Source: Chrysogorgia sp. JL179-B06
Taxonomy: Eukaryota; Cnidaria; Anthozoa; Scleralcyonacea; Chrysogorgiidae
Length of the DNA stretch: 64,000 nt
Direction of reading: 5' to 3'
NCBI GenBank assembly: GCA_035772405.1
Contig: JAYKKM010000123.1
Span: 1,666,001-1,730,000, forward strand
The first letter of the stretch is position 1. Each line of letters opens with the position of its first letter. Shown piece after piece: positions 13,140-23,796 of the stretch. The position numbers and the translations under genes were made by a program. The notes beneath the pieces were generated by a model. It made no database searches and was not told the origin of the DNA. It saw only the letters and a list, made by a program, of their open reading frames with translations.

Positions 13140-14515
13140 CTCGTTGTGATCATTCCCAGTTTCTAGTAACGGATGTCTTGAGAGGTAGTCTAATGGATCT
13201 GCCTCATCTTTGCCTGGTTCGTAGATTAACTCGTATTCTACATCTTGCATTTCCATCACCCACCTTTCTATCCTGGGAGGCATCTTTGCTTTGGCTTTGT
13301 TGAATAAGGATAACAATGGTTTGTGTGCTGTTACTATCAGGAACCTCGGTGCTCCACTAGTAGGTACGTTCTTAATCTTTCTTTGGCCCACTTGATGGCT
13401 AATGATCTGTTGATGAAGTGTACTGGTTGCATGCCTTTGTCGGTCTTTTGAAGTAGAGCTGCTGCTAATCCCTCGTTCAAGCTTGCTTCTGTTCGTAGGA
13501 TTGTTTGTTTCTTCGGGTCGAAATATGCCATGGTCTTATCTTCCGAGATTCTGTTCTTTATCTTCGTAAATGCCTGCTCTTCTTCCTTCTCCCATCGGAA
13601 TTTCGTTTCCTTTCGTGTTAATCGGTATAGTGGCGCTGCTATAGATGCTTAGTTGTCGATGAAATTATCTAGATAACCAGCCATACCGAGAAAACTGCGG
13701 ACCGCTTCTTTGCTTTCGGGTATTCCACAATCTTTGACTGCTCTGACCTTGTCTGGAGATGGCTTCAATCATTCCTTGGTGATGGTGTGCCCGAAGAACT
13801 CAATTTATAATTCTCTCGCGAACTGGCATTTCTCCTTGTTGAACGTGATGCCATAATCCTTCGCTCGTTGAAGGACAGTTCTCAATACTTCTCTGTGCTC
13901 TGCTTCATCCTTTCCTCCTAAGAGAATGTCATCTCTCTGGTTGAGGCAATGAGGTATGTCTCCAAATACTCGGAACATTGCTTCGTCAAAAACATCTTGA
14001 GATGATTTTGCTCCAAACACCAATCTTCTGGGGCTGTAATTTCCCCACGGTGTGCTGAATGTCGCTACCTTTCTTGTCTCATGATCTAGTGTGAGTTGGT
14101 GATATCCTTGTCGAAGGTCTAGTTTGCTGAATATCTTGCAGTCGTGCAGGTGATACACAAAGTCCTCTACTTTAGGTGCTTGGACACACGGCTGCGCTTC
14201 ATCGATTCGTTTGGTATTCGCATATCTATGCTTGCCCTGATCATCTGGGGTTCCAACTTTTCCTTCTCTACATTTGTGTACTTGGGCTTTGGTTGTTCGA
14301 TCAGTCGTGAACACCATGTAATCGGTTCCCCATCCGGGACTTTCTCGAAGATTTTCTCATCGGTTCCTTGTTGGATCCATGCTTTTAGTGGTTGTTGCAG
14401 GTGATATGGCACATGTCGCGGTTTTTGTGCCACTGGTATTGCTTGACTTCGATTTCTGCTCCTGTGTTCTTGTCTCGAATACATCCAATTCCTTCGAATA
14501 CTTCTTTGTATTTGT
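13140..14515 (-). pseudogene. gypsy reverse transcriptase and RNase H, frame-broken
   Basis: The RT begins near 14515 with DKYKEVFEGIGCIRDKNTG, continues through FSKLDLRQGYHQLTL (about 14110), WGNYSPRRLVFGAKSS (about 14020) and the catalytic region NQRDDILLGG (about 13930). The aspartate pair is kept but the residues before it (QR) are unusual; ADD or SDD is expected. RNase H follows at about 13531-13340 (TEASLNEGLAAALLQ, PVHFINRSLA) and the connection domain at about 13330-13140 (RIERWVMEMQDVEYELIYEPG). Several frame changes, for example near 13800 and 13340, break the polyprotein. Confidence 0.85.
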
Positions 14516-14519
14516 CAAG

Positions 14520-15500
14520 TAGTATTTGTATTTGTATTTGTATTTAATAACTTTGCTGCTTTAAAAAAACTATACATACATGCATCATCAAAGTACTACT
14601 ATATACTGCTAAATACAAGAATGTAGTAATTAGTTAAAAACAACTGGTGGCCAAACAGGGCATTGCCCCAATTGAACATGACTACCAATTTAAAAACCTA
14701 TTAATAGAGTTTATATATACCTGATATTTGCTACTATATATATATATATATACATATTAATGTACTAATGGAACACCCTACAAACTACTTATGTGGAAGT
14801 TCATAAACATTAAGTTCGCTATAAAATTTCTTATAAAGTCTAGACTTAAAAATACTAAAGCTGTCAATTGTTTTGAGATCACTATCTAACGAGTTCCACA
14901 TTGTCACAACTCGAGGAAAATACGAGTTTTTAAAATATTCAGTTCTACATTTTAGATCAGTGAAATTATTCACGTCATATGACCTAATGTTATATCTAGG
15001 AGCTGGTCGACTTTGTACATAATCTGGTAATTGTATATCCAATTGACCTGCTCTACATTTATGAAAGAATAACAAGTCTTTCATACTTCTCCTGACATCA
15101 AGTGGTAGAAGGTTGAGTTTTATCAAACGTTCTTTATATCCAGTGTCAGGGTAATTTAAAATGAACTTTGTAGCTCGTCGTTGTACCGCTTCCAACATAA
15201 GCTGGTATTTCACTTCTGACGGGGACCACAACTCTGATGAGAATTCCAGCTGCGGCCGAACCAATGTAAGATAGAGGAGCTTCCTGACAGTTTGATCTTC
15301 AAAATCTTTACAAGTTCTTTTGATTAACCCGAGTGTTCGATTTGCTTTTGCCGTAATCTTTGCAATATGCTTTCCCCAACTAACGTCGTCACTCACAGTT
15401 ATTCCAAGATCTTTGGTGGGTTTTACCAATTCGAGAGATTCGTGTCCCAATTTGTAATCACTCACGGGTGACTGGATTTTCTTTCGCGACAACGTGCGTC
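14520..15500 (-). mobile_element. 5'-truncated LINE nested in the gypsy element
   Basis: An uninterrupted 235-codon frame (15492-14785) encodes the C-terminal end of a CR1/L2-type LINE ORF2: STKDLGITV-like PTKDLGITVSDDVSWGKHI, TLVRPQLEFSSELWSP, RRATKFILNYPD and LWNSL-like MWNSLDSDLK. It is followed by a 3' UTR and a tail of four ACAAAT-type units (complement of about 14522-14546). Flanking gypsy sequence reads out of the protease linker on one side (…TLKATNNLKINAVKV, about 15515) and into the RT on the other (DKYKEVFEGIG). The insertion is therefore younger than the gypsy copy. 5' truncation just before SRKK is typical of LINE integration. Confidence 0.85.
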
Positions 15501-15509
15501 TAGGTCGTT

Positions 15510-15895
15510 AATTGGTTACTTTTACTGCGTTTATCTTCAAATTATTGGTCGCTTTCAGGGTTCCTTCTGGTTCAATTCTGAGAATAATGGGGGGAGTCTA
15601 TCTTTCCTTGGATTACCAAAAATTTGCTTGTTGTTCCTCGGTTGCTGTTTCGTAGTATAGTTTGAAATTCGCCTTTAACTGCCAGGTTGGATTGGAGTGT
15701 TTTTAGAGTATCTTTGCTTGGTCTAAGCTTGTTGATTTCTTTTGATCTATGCTGGAGGGCTTTGAATTGGTATTCATCCATTATATTTGCACTTGCACCA
15801 CTGTCAGGTTCCACATTTGCATCGATGTTTCCTATTCTGATTAACACAGTGTCCTGGTTTTCATCTGATCTAACTCTCTTCACATGATGTGACAC
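15510..15895 (-). pseudogene. gypsy aspartic protease
   Basis: An open frame on the minus strand contains VLIRIGNIDANVEPDSGASANIMDE split here as IGNIDANVEPDSGASANI plus MDE, with the retropepsin active-site triad DSGA. The protease matures the gag-pol polyprotein. The frame ends at about 15572; downstream residues of the linker (EGTLKATNNLKINAVKV) are read in another frame up to the nested LINE. Confidence 0.8.
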
Positions 15896-16874
15896 ATGTT
15901 TGGCTGTTTGGTTGATGTACTGCTTGCTTCCTCGGTGTCTGTAGTTTTCCTGACATATTTCCCGGGATTTTCTTTCTGTTGATCTTTCTTGGATCTATGT
16001 TTGTAGCTCTGTCGGTTTTCTACTCCTCGGCAACATACAGCGAAGTGGTTGTATTTGCCACACTTCAAACATTGTTTACCATAAGCTGGACAATTTTGGC
16101 CAGGTTTGTGAGCGTCTCGTTTACCACGTAATCACACACTCTTGCGGTTTTCCCTGCGTCGGTTTTGTAGTCGTTCTTCCTCGGTTTTTGTCCCTGCTTT
16201 TGTTGCGGACCTTGCTTTTTCCAGTTGCCTTTTCTGTAATCCGTTTTATTTCCGGTTGTTTGACTTCGTACACTCGCTACTTTATGTTCGTCTTTCATGT
16301 TGTCCTTGACTTGTTGGCTAATATCTTCTCGCTGGCTAGCTTCTTCGATGAATTGATCTAAGTTCCATCTCTTTTGTATACATTTCTTGATCAGGTCTTT
16401 GTCTTTGATAGTTTGTATCAAATGTTCTAAGATTCTATCGTTGGTTTGTCCTCCAAATTCGCAATCTTTTGCGTTCTCTCGCATTCTTGCCGTATATGCC
16501 ACGATACTTTCTTCTGGTTCTTTTCTTTGTTTACTGAACGTATATCTTGCATGATGTTTGTTCTTCTTTGGTAAGAAATGGCTAGTCAGTTTCCGTTTAA
16601 GTTTCTTATAATCGTTGTCATCATCAATCGGTTCGGGGTCTGGTAGATTACGTGCTAGCTTCTTTAATTCGATTCCTCCGTATATTTTGAGGGCGCTTAC
16701 TTTGTCTTGTATCTCTTTTATCTCAAAATATGTTATTTCGTCTTCGAAATCTTCTATCCATTCCTCCCACGCTCTTCCAATTTTTAAATGGTTATCCGGG
16801 ATTTTGAATGGTATCTTCAGCGCTTTGCTTGTTGCTAATACTTTGATTTCGTTGATTCCTTGTCATTCCGCCAT
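15890..16874 (-). pseudogene. gypsy gag with zinc knuckle, frame-broken
   Basis: The capsid/nucleocapsid protein starts at the ATG complementary to 16872-16874, but its fourth codon is a stop (TGA). Beyond it the frame reads LKIPDNH-like and IGRAWEEWIEDFEDEI, a common gypsy gag phrase. The second half (16502-16065) is basic and ends in low complexity. A CCHC-type knuckle, CGKYNHFAVCC, lies at about 16060-16030 in a shifted frame. No envelope gene is present. Confidence 0.8.
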
Positions 16875-17064
16875 CGTAGCGTTTTAATGTCTCATGTTTC
16901 AGTCTGGTTGTTTGTCTTCTTGCGTGTTTCTTGTTTGTCGATTTTCACTCGTTGAATATCAACTCTAACGCTGTAGATTCGTGGTTAACGTTCTCGTAAT
17001 CCTCCCGTTACTTTAATTCATTTCTACTTTGCTTTCGCTTTTGTTTTTTTATCCTCGTCGCCAA

Positions 17065-17149
17065 TATAATGTCAACAACACGCCATGACAGATAGAATAA
17101 TATATTTGTTATAACGTCACGTGTACATACAGGGGGTGTGGATACTACA
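17065..17149 (-). repeat. 5' LTR (85 bp) and adjoining primer-binding site
   Basis: This is the copy of the LTR at the element's 5' end; the minus strand reads TGTAGTATCC inward. It is followed directly by TTGGCGACGAGGAT (complement of about 17051-17064). GCGGG at 17150-17154 matches 11368-11372. Confidence 0.88.
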
Positions 17150-17321
17150 GCGGGGGTTAGGGTTAGGACTGTAAGGTTGGATTAGGGTGTCTAATTTAAT
17201 ATAACACGAAGTTAATTTTTCAAATTGGTGCGCGAAACATGGCAATAATACAAGAAACTCTAGGGGTAGATAAGCTAGGCGAGGGGTTATTGCGGATATA
17301 AGGAACAGCAATTACATCTTT

Positions 17322-17477
17322 GATGTAATATATGAAACACTCGGAAGTGTGTTTCATCAGGATATCCAAACACCGAGTCGTTTGTTGAAAACCGAGGCGA
17401 AGCCGAGGTTTTTTAACAAACTTAGAGGTGTTTGGATATCCTGATGGAACACTCTTCCGAGTGTTTCATATTACATC
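17322..17477. mobile_element. Fold-back MITE (~156 bp)
   Basis: The arms from GATGTAATATATGAAACACT (17322) to its mirror (17477) are about 70 bases with scattered differences. The centre is a second, perfect small palindrome, CCGAGGCGAAGCCGAGG (about 17392). No ORF. Arms include GGATATCC, so the whole unit is rich in short perfect palindromes. Confidence 0.8.
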
Positions 17478-18040
17478 TCAAACAAATCAGTATTTTAAGA
17501 GAAAATTGAGGTGAAAGTTGGTTTAATTTATTTAATTTCTTCCTCCGATATCCAAACCACCGTCTCGGTGCTGATTTCCGTTGTTTTTGGCTCATGAATT
17601 ATTAATGAGTTAGAGATGTGATAACTTTTTACATTTCTGTTCAATCGATGCATTTTTTCTTTTAAACTGCCTGGGATTCAACTTTCAAATTACCTCACTT
17701 CTCAAGTTGATTACGTCTTAAAAAGGCAAATTCTCGAAAATTAATCGGAATCTTCTTAATTGTCGTCTACTGCTCGTTTATCCGAATAAATAAAGAAGAA
17801 ACACAAGGGAATTAATACACCATGGCAGATATTTTTCGCATTAATCAATATTTTATATTTCCATCTGATTTTTTCATCATCGTTCTAAGTCGGCTAAAGA
17901 ACGCACATATCAAAATTTAAGCCAATTTGGTGAACTATTTCCTACTTTTCGAAACACGGTGATCTTCACTGCAGGCTGCCGCAAATCTTGACCCGTGTAT
18001 AGATAGCTTGCGAAATCTATTTATTAGTATGAGCACGGGT
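17478..18040. other. No gene recognised
   Basis: AT-rich sequence with no supported open frame or repeat boundary. Confidence 0.5.
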
Positions 18041-18295
18041 GCACTGTGTAAATCTGGGGGTGTTGCCACAACACCAAAATCGGTGTAAATTCTTGCAGCT
18101 GTGTGGGCACCAAAAAGGTGTAAACTTACACCGAGACTGGTGTAACACTTGGAGAGTAAACTTACACTAAAATAAGTTTTTTTACTTGGTGTAAATTTAC
18201 ACCACAACCAACGTTTTTAGGTGTAAAATAACTTGGTTGTGTGGATACAAAGTTGGTGTAAATTTACACTTGGGTTAAGTTCTTTTACACAGTGC
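18041..18295. mobile_element. GGTGTAA-motif-saturated MITE with GCACTGTGTAAA ends
   Basis: The ends are inverted: GCACTGTGTAAA at 18041-18052 and TTTACACAGTGC ending at 18295. Between them the heptamer GGTGTAA or its complement TTACACC, or close variants, recurs more than ten times, often as back-to-back palindromes such as GGTGTAAATTTACACC. No ORF of note. CACTG-type termini occur in CACTA/EnSpm and some other DNA transposons; I cannot assign a superfamily and see no target duplication. Confidence 0.7.
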
Positions 18296-18480
18296 ATAGA
18301 CCTCTTTCATAATGGCACCCAAATTAAACATTCTATTATATTCATTTAAATTAGCCTTTCTTATCTCGTTTGTGTGTCTGTAATTCCATAGAATCTTTGC
18401 TTTGTAACGAGGCCAGAAAGGCTAATTTGCATGCACATAAAAGAATATTTAGACCGGCCGCCATTATGAAAGAGGTCTAT
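18296..18480. mobile_element. MITE with ~75-bp inverted arms, abutting the GGTGTAA element
   Basis: ATAGACCTCTTTCATAATGG (18296) is mirrored by the end CCATTATGAAAGAGGTCTAT (18480). The arms extend inward through TTAGCCTTTCT/AGAAAGGCTAA, leaving a centre of about 30 bases. It starts at the base after the neighbouring element ends. Confidence 0.8.
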
Positions 18481-18734
18481 AGCTGGGTGTGTAAATTAAT
18501 ATTGTACCTACAATGGGAGAATAAACATCACAATAGCTGTAGTCATTTACAAATGACTTCAGTTGATTTATCACCATTTGAGATTTAAGATTACATTATA
18601 TAACTAAAATTGACATTAAGCAACAAGTATTGTTAATAGCTTTATTAACAGATCTTTATCCATTTTACAATTTTTTTTCAATGACAGTTAATACTTAGTA
18701 ATAAATAAAATAGATATAAAATATGCAGAATGCG

Positions 18735-18860
18735 AGAAATATTGTACATTGTCAAACTCAGAAAAATGTTTCTGAGTCACAGACCGGAATCAAACCTGCA
18801 ACCTTCTGATCTCTGGTTAGACGCTCTAAACATTGAGCGACGAGATGGCAGAGCGAAGGC
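18735..18860 (-). mobile_element. tRNA-derived SINE, decayed
   Basis: The minus strand reads a tRNA-like head with a D-arm-like CTCAATGTTTAGAGC, an anticodon-arm region CTAACCAGAGATCAG and a B box GGTTTGATTCC (complement of about 18787-18797), then a body ending TTTTTCTGAGTTTG. The same body segment recurs at 19066-19080. The head is too diverged to fold as a tRNA gene. Confidence 0.6.
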
Positions 18861-18960
18861 TATGTTTAATTGTGTAATAGTTGGTACGTGCAGCATACTG
18901 TACGTACTGCTAATTCAGCAGTCCAATATATCTGTATATCTTTATCAGAATATATTAAAT

Positions 18961-19138
18961 ATGACTTGCAGCTTGGTTATTTCAATATAGTAAATTGTTT
19001 ACTACACAAGCTTTAAACTGGAGATCATGACGGTTGCAGGTTCAATTCCCGTCTGGGGATCACAACATTTTTCTGAGTTTGTGTTAAAGCTTGAGTAGTA
19101 AACTATTTACTATATTGAAATAACCAAGCTGCAAGTCA
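18961..19138. mobile_element. Inverted repeat (57-bp arms) enclosing a SINE head
   Basis: The left arm 18961-19017 (ATGACTTGCAGCTTGGTTAT...) is mirrored by 19083-19138. The 65-base spacer holds a tRNA-type B box region, GGTTGCAGGTTCAATTCCC (about 19034), followed by TTTTTCTGAGTTTG. It is either a fold-back that captured a SINE or a SINE duplicated in inverted form. Confidence 0.75.
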
Positions 19139-19394
19139 CCTTTAATATATGCAGAAATATTATAACCTAAAATCACTAACAATTTGTATATGCAAAAACA
19201 GGCCAGAATATATAGCATGTCAATAACATTTTAGTTCTAGTAATTTGCAAATATGGTTGCATGGTTGACTTGATTTATTCATTTGAGAATCTTTTGAGAA
19301 CTTTGGCTAAAAAGGGCAAGAAGAGAAAGATAAGACTTAACATCCCTATATTTGGTGTTAAAATATAATAATAAACAATTATCAGAGGAGTCTT

Positions 19395-20060
19395 TTTTAA
19401 TATAATAATTATCAAAGTTTTTTTGTTTTTTTGTTGTTTTTTTTTTTAATTTAATTTATTTTTAATTTATTTTTTTTTTTTTTTTATCAGCTTTATTGGA
19501 CATACATATAAAAGGTTACATATTATTATACAGACAAAGAAAATTACAGGGTATACGTCCAATGGGGCTAGCGCAAACGGGACAACGAGGTCCATGCAGG
19601 GCGCCACCCCTAAACTAAACTAGTGAAAACAAACTTATTGACTATACAGAATATATACATATATAACTTAGGACTTAAGTACGGTGACAAGGGCAGTCTC
19701 TTATGAGCGACCAAGTACATGTAATATCTACAGTAAAAGTACTGTTCACCAAGGCGGTGTATGTCGTGTGCAAAAAGCTTTTAAAAATACTTAGACTGGC
19801 AAACTTTTCTGGAGAGGCTATTTTACATATATAGTTCCAAGGCTTTACTATTCTATTAAAAAACGATGCCTGAAAGGTGGATGTTTTACAACAGGAGTGT
19901 TTTAGCATTAGGGTTGGATTCTGTGAGCGAGATCGGTTGTGCTTTACGAAGGTTAAAAGTTGATTAATGTTTAAATCGGTATAACCAAAAATACATTTAT
20001 AAACCAACACAAGATCTCTGATTTCTCGATCATAAGTTAGTGGCAATAGGTTTAGAGATT
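19395..20060 (-). mobile_element. CR1-type LINE 3' end with poly(A) tail
   Basis: A minus-strand frame of 123 codons (20046-19675) encodes the extreme C-terminus of a LINE ORF2: PLTYDREIRDLVLVYKCIF, CKTSTFQASFFNRIVKPWN and the terminal TCTWSLIRDCPCHRT. A 3' UTR of about 170 bases follows and ends AATAAAGCTGATAAAA with a long A-run (complement of 19395-19485, much degraded). It is a heavily 5'-truncated copy. The same C-terminal phrase, slightly changed, occurs at about 25700 on the other strand. Confidence 0.8.
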
Positions 20061-20454
20061 TCAGCCTGAAAATGATTAATGATTATTAGATTGAAACCTA
20101 CATAACCTGCAGTCTGATAATGAGACCTTGATAATTCTTAATGTCAAAAGACTCAAAAAAGCTGAATTCAACAATTGTTGTATTATACATTTTCAGCACA
20201 GTATTCATCTACACTACAGTAATTAAATTGTGGACAGTTTGCTGGGCAAGTGGTTTGCCTAGATGGATAGCATCTCAGTGATATGCATCCCATCAGCACA
20301 TAATGATAACTATTTTGTATGTAGATAATGCCTACTGATGATATACCATTGTGCGGAATATGTGCTCAACTAGATCTTAACAATTTCAGTAGCTAGTATT
20401 AATCATGCAGATATTGAGAATTCTCACAAAATTTCTGAACAATCAAAATCAAGG

Positions 20455-20640
20455 GTTTTGATACTCAAGCTTTAACACAAGCCCCAGATGGGAATTAAAG
20501 TCAATTGAACCCACAACCTTCTGGTGTCTGGTTAAAGTACTGGTACATGTTAATGTTTTAAGTTTGTCAGAGTGCACATACATTGACAAACTTAAAATAT
20601 AAACTGGTACCCCATCAAGTTGGTGAAGTTGGTGTATTGT
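20455..20640 (-). mobile_element. SINE fragment plus small hairpin
   Basis: The minus strand shows CCAGAAGGTTGTGGGTTCAATT, here cited as the B-box-like GTGGGTTCAATT (about 20501), then TTGTGTTAAAGCTTGAGTA, the same tail found after the SINE at 19083. Next to it TTAAGTTTGTCA...TGACAAACTTAA (about 20556-20600) forms a hairpin. It is an old member of the same SINE family. Confidence 0.55.
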
Positions 20641-21267
20641 ATACATCTACTGAACACCCAGTTTTTGTTGGTAAGGAGAAAATTTTTTCAAAGTATTTAA
20701 AAATCTAGCAGTTTTTTGAAGGTACTGTAAGTATACGCTCTTTAACAAACAAACATAAAAAATATATTAGTAGATAAGATAAACTCAAACTTACCAAAAT
20801 AGGCTGAATAAATGTTCAAGCTACTCTTCTCTTAGTTTTGTTTAAGCAGGAATGGCAAATTTGCAACTTCATCTATAATATATTAAAAAGCAAGAAACAA
20901 CCTAATTAAATATTAAATTAAATTTACAGATAATAGTAAATTAAAGACCATACTGGTAACCAAGTTAATGAATTAACATTAGAGAATGGTTGCAACCACT
21001 CAGCCAATCAGTATTAAATTTCACTGCTCTATATTCCATAGTGCTTTAATTCATCAAGATTAGACAGATTAGTGAACTTTACATATTGTAGAGTCCACTG
21101 AAAGATCTTTTGTTTTCTTTTGTCATAGCACAGCGGACTCTATTATAGAGTTCACTAATCAATTCAATAAAGTCAGTAATGAATTCAATAACGTCAATGT
21201 CTCTGGTAAATGTTTGAGGCAAAAAATTGTTATAATTACTTTGTGGTTTCAACCATTCTCTAAGACT

Positions 21268-21403
21268 GTTAGATAATGGTCCCTCGTGCTCTATGGGATA
21301 CAGAGTCCCTCGAATTAGATAGAAGTCCACTTGAGGGCTTCTATCTAATTCTCATGACTCTATATCCTAATGTCCCATGGAACACTCATGACCATTATCT
21401 AAC
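21268..21403. mobile_element. Fold-back MITE (136 bp)
   Basis: GTTAGATAATGGT at 21268 is mirrored by ACCATTATCTAAC ending at 21403. The inner arms share GAATTAGATAGAAG/CTTCTATCTAATTC around a 12-base loop. An 84-codon minus-strand open frame (21330-21079) starts inside it and is not supported by any motif I know. Confidence 0.75.
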
Positions 21404-21484
21404 CTATGCTTAATGTTACTTTATTATAAGTCGCAATTATCTTGTTATGTAAAATATTATACAGCAGTGATTATTATTACAATA

Positions 21485-21673
21485 CATTATATGTGTGAAG
21501 TTGATCGTCCAGATTGTTGTAGTCTTCAGAAAGAATGTTGTTGGTGACTGACGTTTTGACGGCCTCAGCGGTGGTCAGACGTGTATATAGGCATACCCTG
21601 ACAAACACGCTTACTCGACTCTGAAGATGATCAGACTACAACAACCTGGACGATCAACTTCACACATATAATG
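21485..21673. mobile_element. Inverted-repeat element with 40-bp arms and a PLE-like core
   Basis: CATTATATGTGTGAAGTTGA (21485) is mirrored at 21673, with arms of about 40 bases differing at one or two positions. The minus strand of the interior reads CTGAGGCCGTCAAAACGTCAGTC, cited here in two parts: CTGAGGCC and GTCAAAACGTCAGTC. This is close to the hammerhead-like 3' core of Penelope-like elements in this window. Confidence 0.6.
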
Positions 21674-21699
21674 ATACTCAGGACTAGGTTTAAACCATT

Positions 21700-22000
21700 T
21701 ACTTTTTAACGATACATGATGATCGTCAAGCTCAAATCCTCAGAAAATGAATCCCAGACAGTTTCTTAAGTATTACTGGTATATAGTGAATGTAGCAATG
21801 CAGTGAATATACTGTAGCAATCAAACCAGTACATCATCGTTCGCTCTCCATAAGAGTCTTGATATTAGAGCATGTCACAGGCAATATGAAGGTTACAGGT
21901 TCAAGCCATGTCTGAGACACTTTCTGAGGATTTGTGCTTGACAATCATCCATGTATGGTCTGAGCTGGTACACTTGTTTGCCACATGCATTTTAATTCCA
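21700..22000. repeat. Dispersed SINE-like repeat shared with the 41-42 kb and 50-51 kb duplicates
   Basis: Phrases such as GATCGTCAAGCTCAAATCCT (about 21721), TATTAGAGC...AGGTTACAGGTTCAAGCC (about 21866-21906) and TTTCTGAGGATTTG recur around 41480-41950 and 50430-50760. AGGTTACAGGTTCAAGCC resembles a B box region, so the family is probably tRNA-derived. Boundaries are unclear. Confidence 0.5.
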
Positions 22001-22129
22001 TGAAAAATCAAAAATCTATAACTTATTGACAACTGGTATGCAATATCACATGAAGAAATCTTTTGAGTAATGTCAAATGTTTTGGAAGTTAAAATTATAT
22101 GTAAAAATTCTGATAACAACACTTCTAAA

Positions 22130-23796
22130 ACCAGATCAATATCACATACTGTATGCCATTATTCTCGAAATTTGTGCTTTTCAGCAAGGATTTAAATCCT
22201 TAGAAATTCCCATTTGTTGATTGTTATTCATACTTAACCATTATCATAAACAAATAAAAGGTTATGCAAACGGTTATTCCAACAAAATTAAAGTTTGTAT
22301 AACATACCATTTTGTTTCCTGAGACCACATATGAGTGATATGTCATAAAGGATGGGCTTTCTCCAACATTCAAATTATTTTGATTAGACACTTGATTAAT
22401 CCACATTTCAATTTGAGAAATAACTCTTCCCATACAATGGAATCCTCTAAGACAAATTTTTGGTGATATAAGTTCAGGACAGCTATTCGATTTGCTTCAA
22501 ATGTTCAGGTAGATCAGAGTCAGACTAATCCGGCTTCGTCTTCGAACTTTGTATTTTATACCCTCGCATCCAGTATTTTCTAACCGTATTTCCAGTATTT
22601 TGTAACCGTAGTAAGACCGACGAATAATTGAGGACAGCCACTTCTTTAGAATTGGTGACACAAAGCAATTTTAAACAAAGAATCCAAGACACAAAGTGTT
22701 TCAACTTAGCTTGACATCGCAATACCATTAAACCCTTCGCGAATCCCAACAATCCCTATACTTCCCTCTGATCAGTGGAAAAAACATATCCACACAACTA
22801 AGAAGCCACAGAGTGCCTACGCAGGAAGCTAGTAGAAATTATATATAATATCAGCATAATGTCAAGATCAAGATTATAATGTCAAGATCGGTTTATCAAG
22901 CTACTCGAATGACACCAAGACGACTCTCCGCGTCGCGCTCGCGCAACGTTTTATTCACTCTTACAATGATTCCATGAGGCAACTATACAGCAAGACTTTG
23001 ATAACAGTCTACAACAAATAAATCCTCGTTCGGGTCAACTAAAACGGCTTGTTTCATTTCAGTGTATATACCGGTATTAATTATATTTAAATTGACTCTA
23101 AGAAATATTTTCTTGTTACAAGTAAAATTGATTGTCGGTAATATTATTCTTGATATAAGTTGGAAGTCTTGGCAAGAAAATATTTCGTTGTTAATTTTCT
23201 TGTTTTAAGCAAAATCGATCAGTTATTGGGGCTTGGTTATTTACTTAAAATAAGAAAATTTTTTCTTAAAATCAGTCTCTATATTTCCGCTTTCCTCAAT
23301 TCCTCTGAAGGTTGACCTGGTTCATGGCAATACAATGATGAAGAGGAGAGATACGAAACATCAAGCATATTCAATAACTTACATTTATAATATGCATTAA
23401 AGTCAAAATATAACATTAAGAAAATGTTATATTTTGTTAGATCAACTGTAAATTCTCATAATTTTGTTAGATCAATTGTAAATGCTCATATACATGGATA
23501 CGAAAGTACTAGCCTTGCGGTTGTCAGGCTACGGAATTTGAAGTATGAGTTTTAACGAGAGGCGTGCAACTTGCAAGGTAGTCTAGTCCTTGTACTTGTA
23601 GTCGGTACTAAAATCTAAATTTATTAAATAAATGTAAATAAATGTATTGGATTAAGTGGATGAATTTAAGTGTGTTTTTGGCATTAGCAACATCAAGTTT
23701 TGAATCCGTGGAAGTGTGTGCAAACCATGGTGCAAAAAAGTTGCATATTGTTGTTATCGCGGTGCATATCTGCAGTCAGTCAACATTCCAACAATA
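22130..23796. other. No gene recognised (1.7 kb)
   Basis: No motif-bearing open frame. The only repeat noted is a direct doublet of TTTTGTTAGATCAA(C/T)TGTAAAT at about 23434 and 23463, next to a hairpin AAATATAACATT...AATGTTATATTT (23406-23435). Confidence 0.5.

Larger units (their letters stand above)
11373..17149 (-). mobile_element. Short-LTR Ty3/gypsy (mag-like) retrotransposon with nested LINE
   Basis: A full-length LTR element lies on the minus strand. The outer 80 bases of both LTRs (11378-11457 and 17070-17149) are identical, starting TGTAGTATCC on the minus strand. The five bases GCGGG occur at 11368-11372 and 17150-17154, as a target duplication should, which makes the LTRs 85 bp (11373-11457 and 17065-17149). 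Directly inside the 5' LTR is TTGGCGACGAGGAT, a typical primer-binding site, and before the 3' LTR a purine tract AGGAGGGA. Coding order is gag, protease, RT, RNase H, integrase, as in gypsy. Very short LTRs are known for the mag lineage. Despite the identical LTRs, all domains contain frame breaks, and a LINE interrupts the protease-RT linker. Confidence 0.9.

Noticed and set aside
21079..21330. 84-codon minus-strand gene
   Set aside because: Its start lies in a fold-back MITE and no family motif or splice site supports it.
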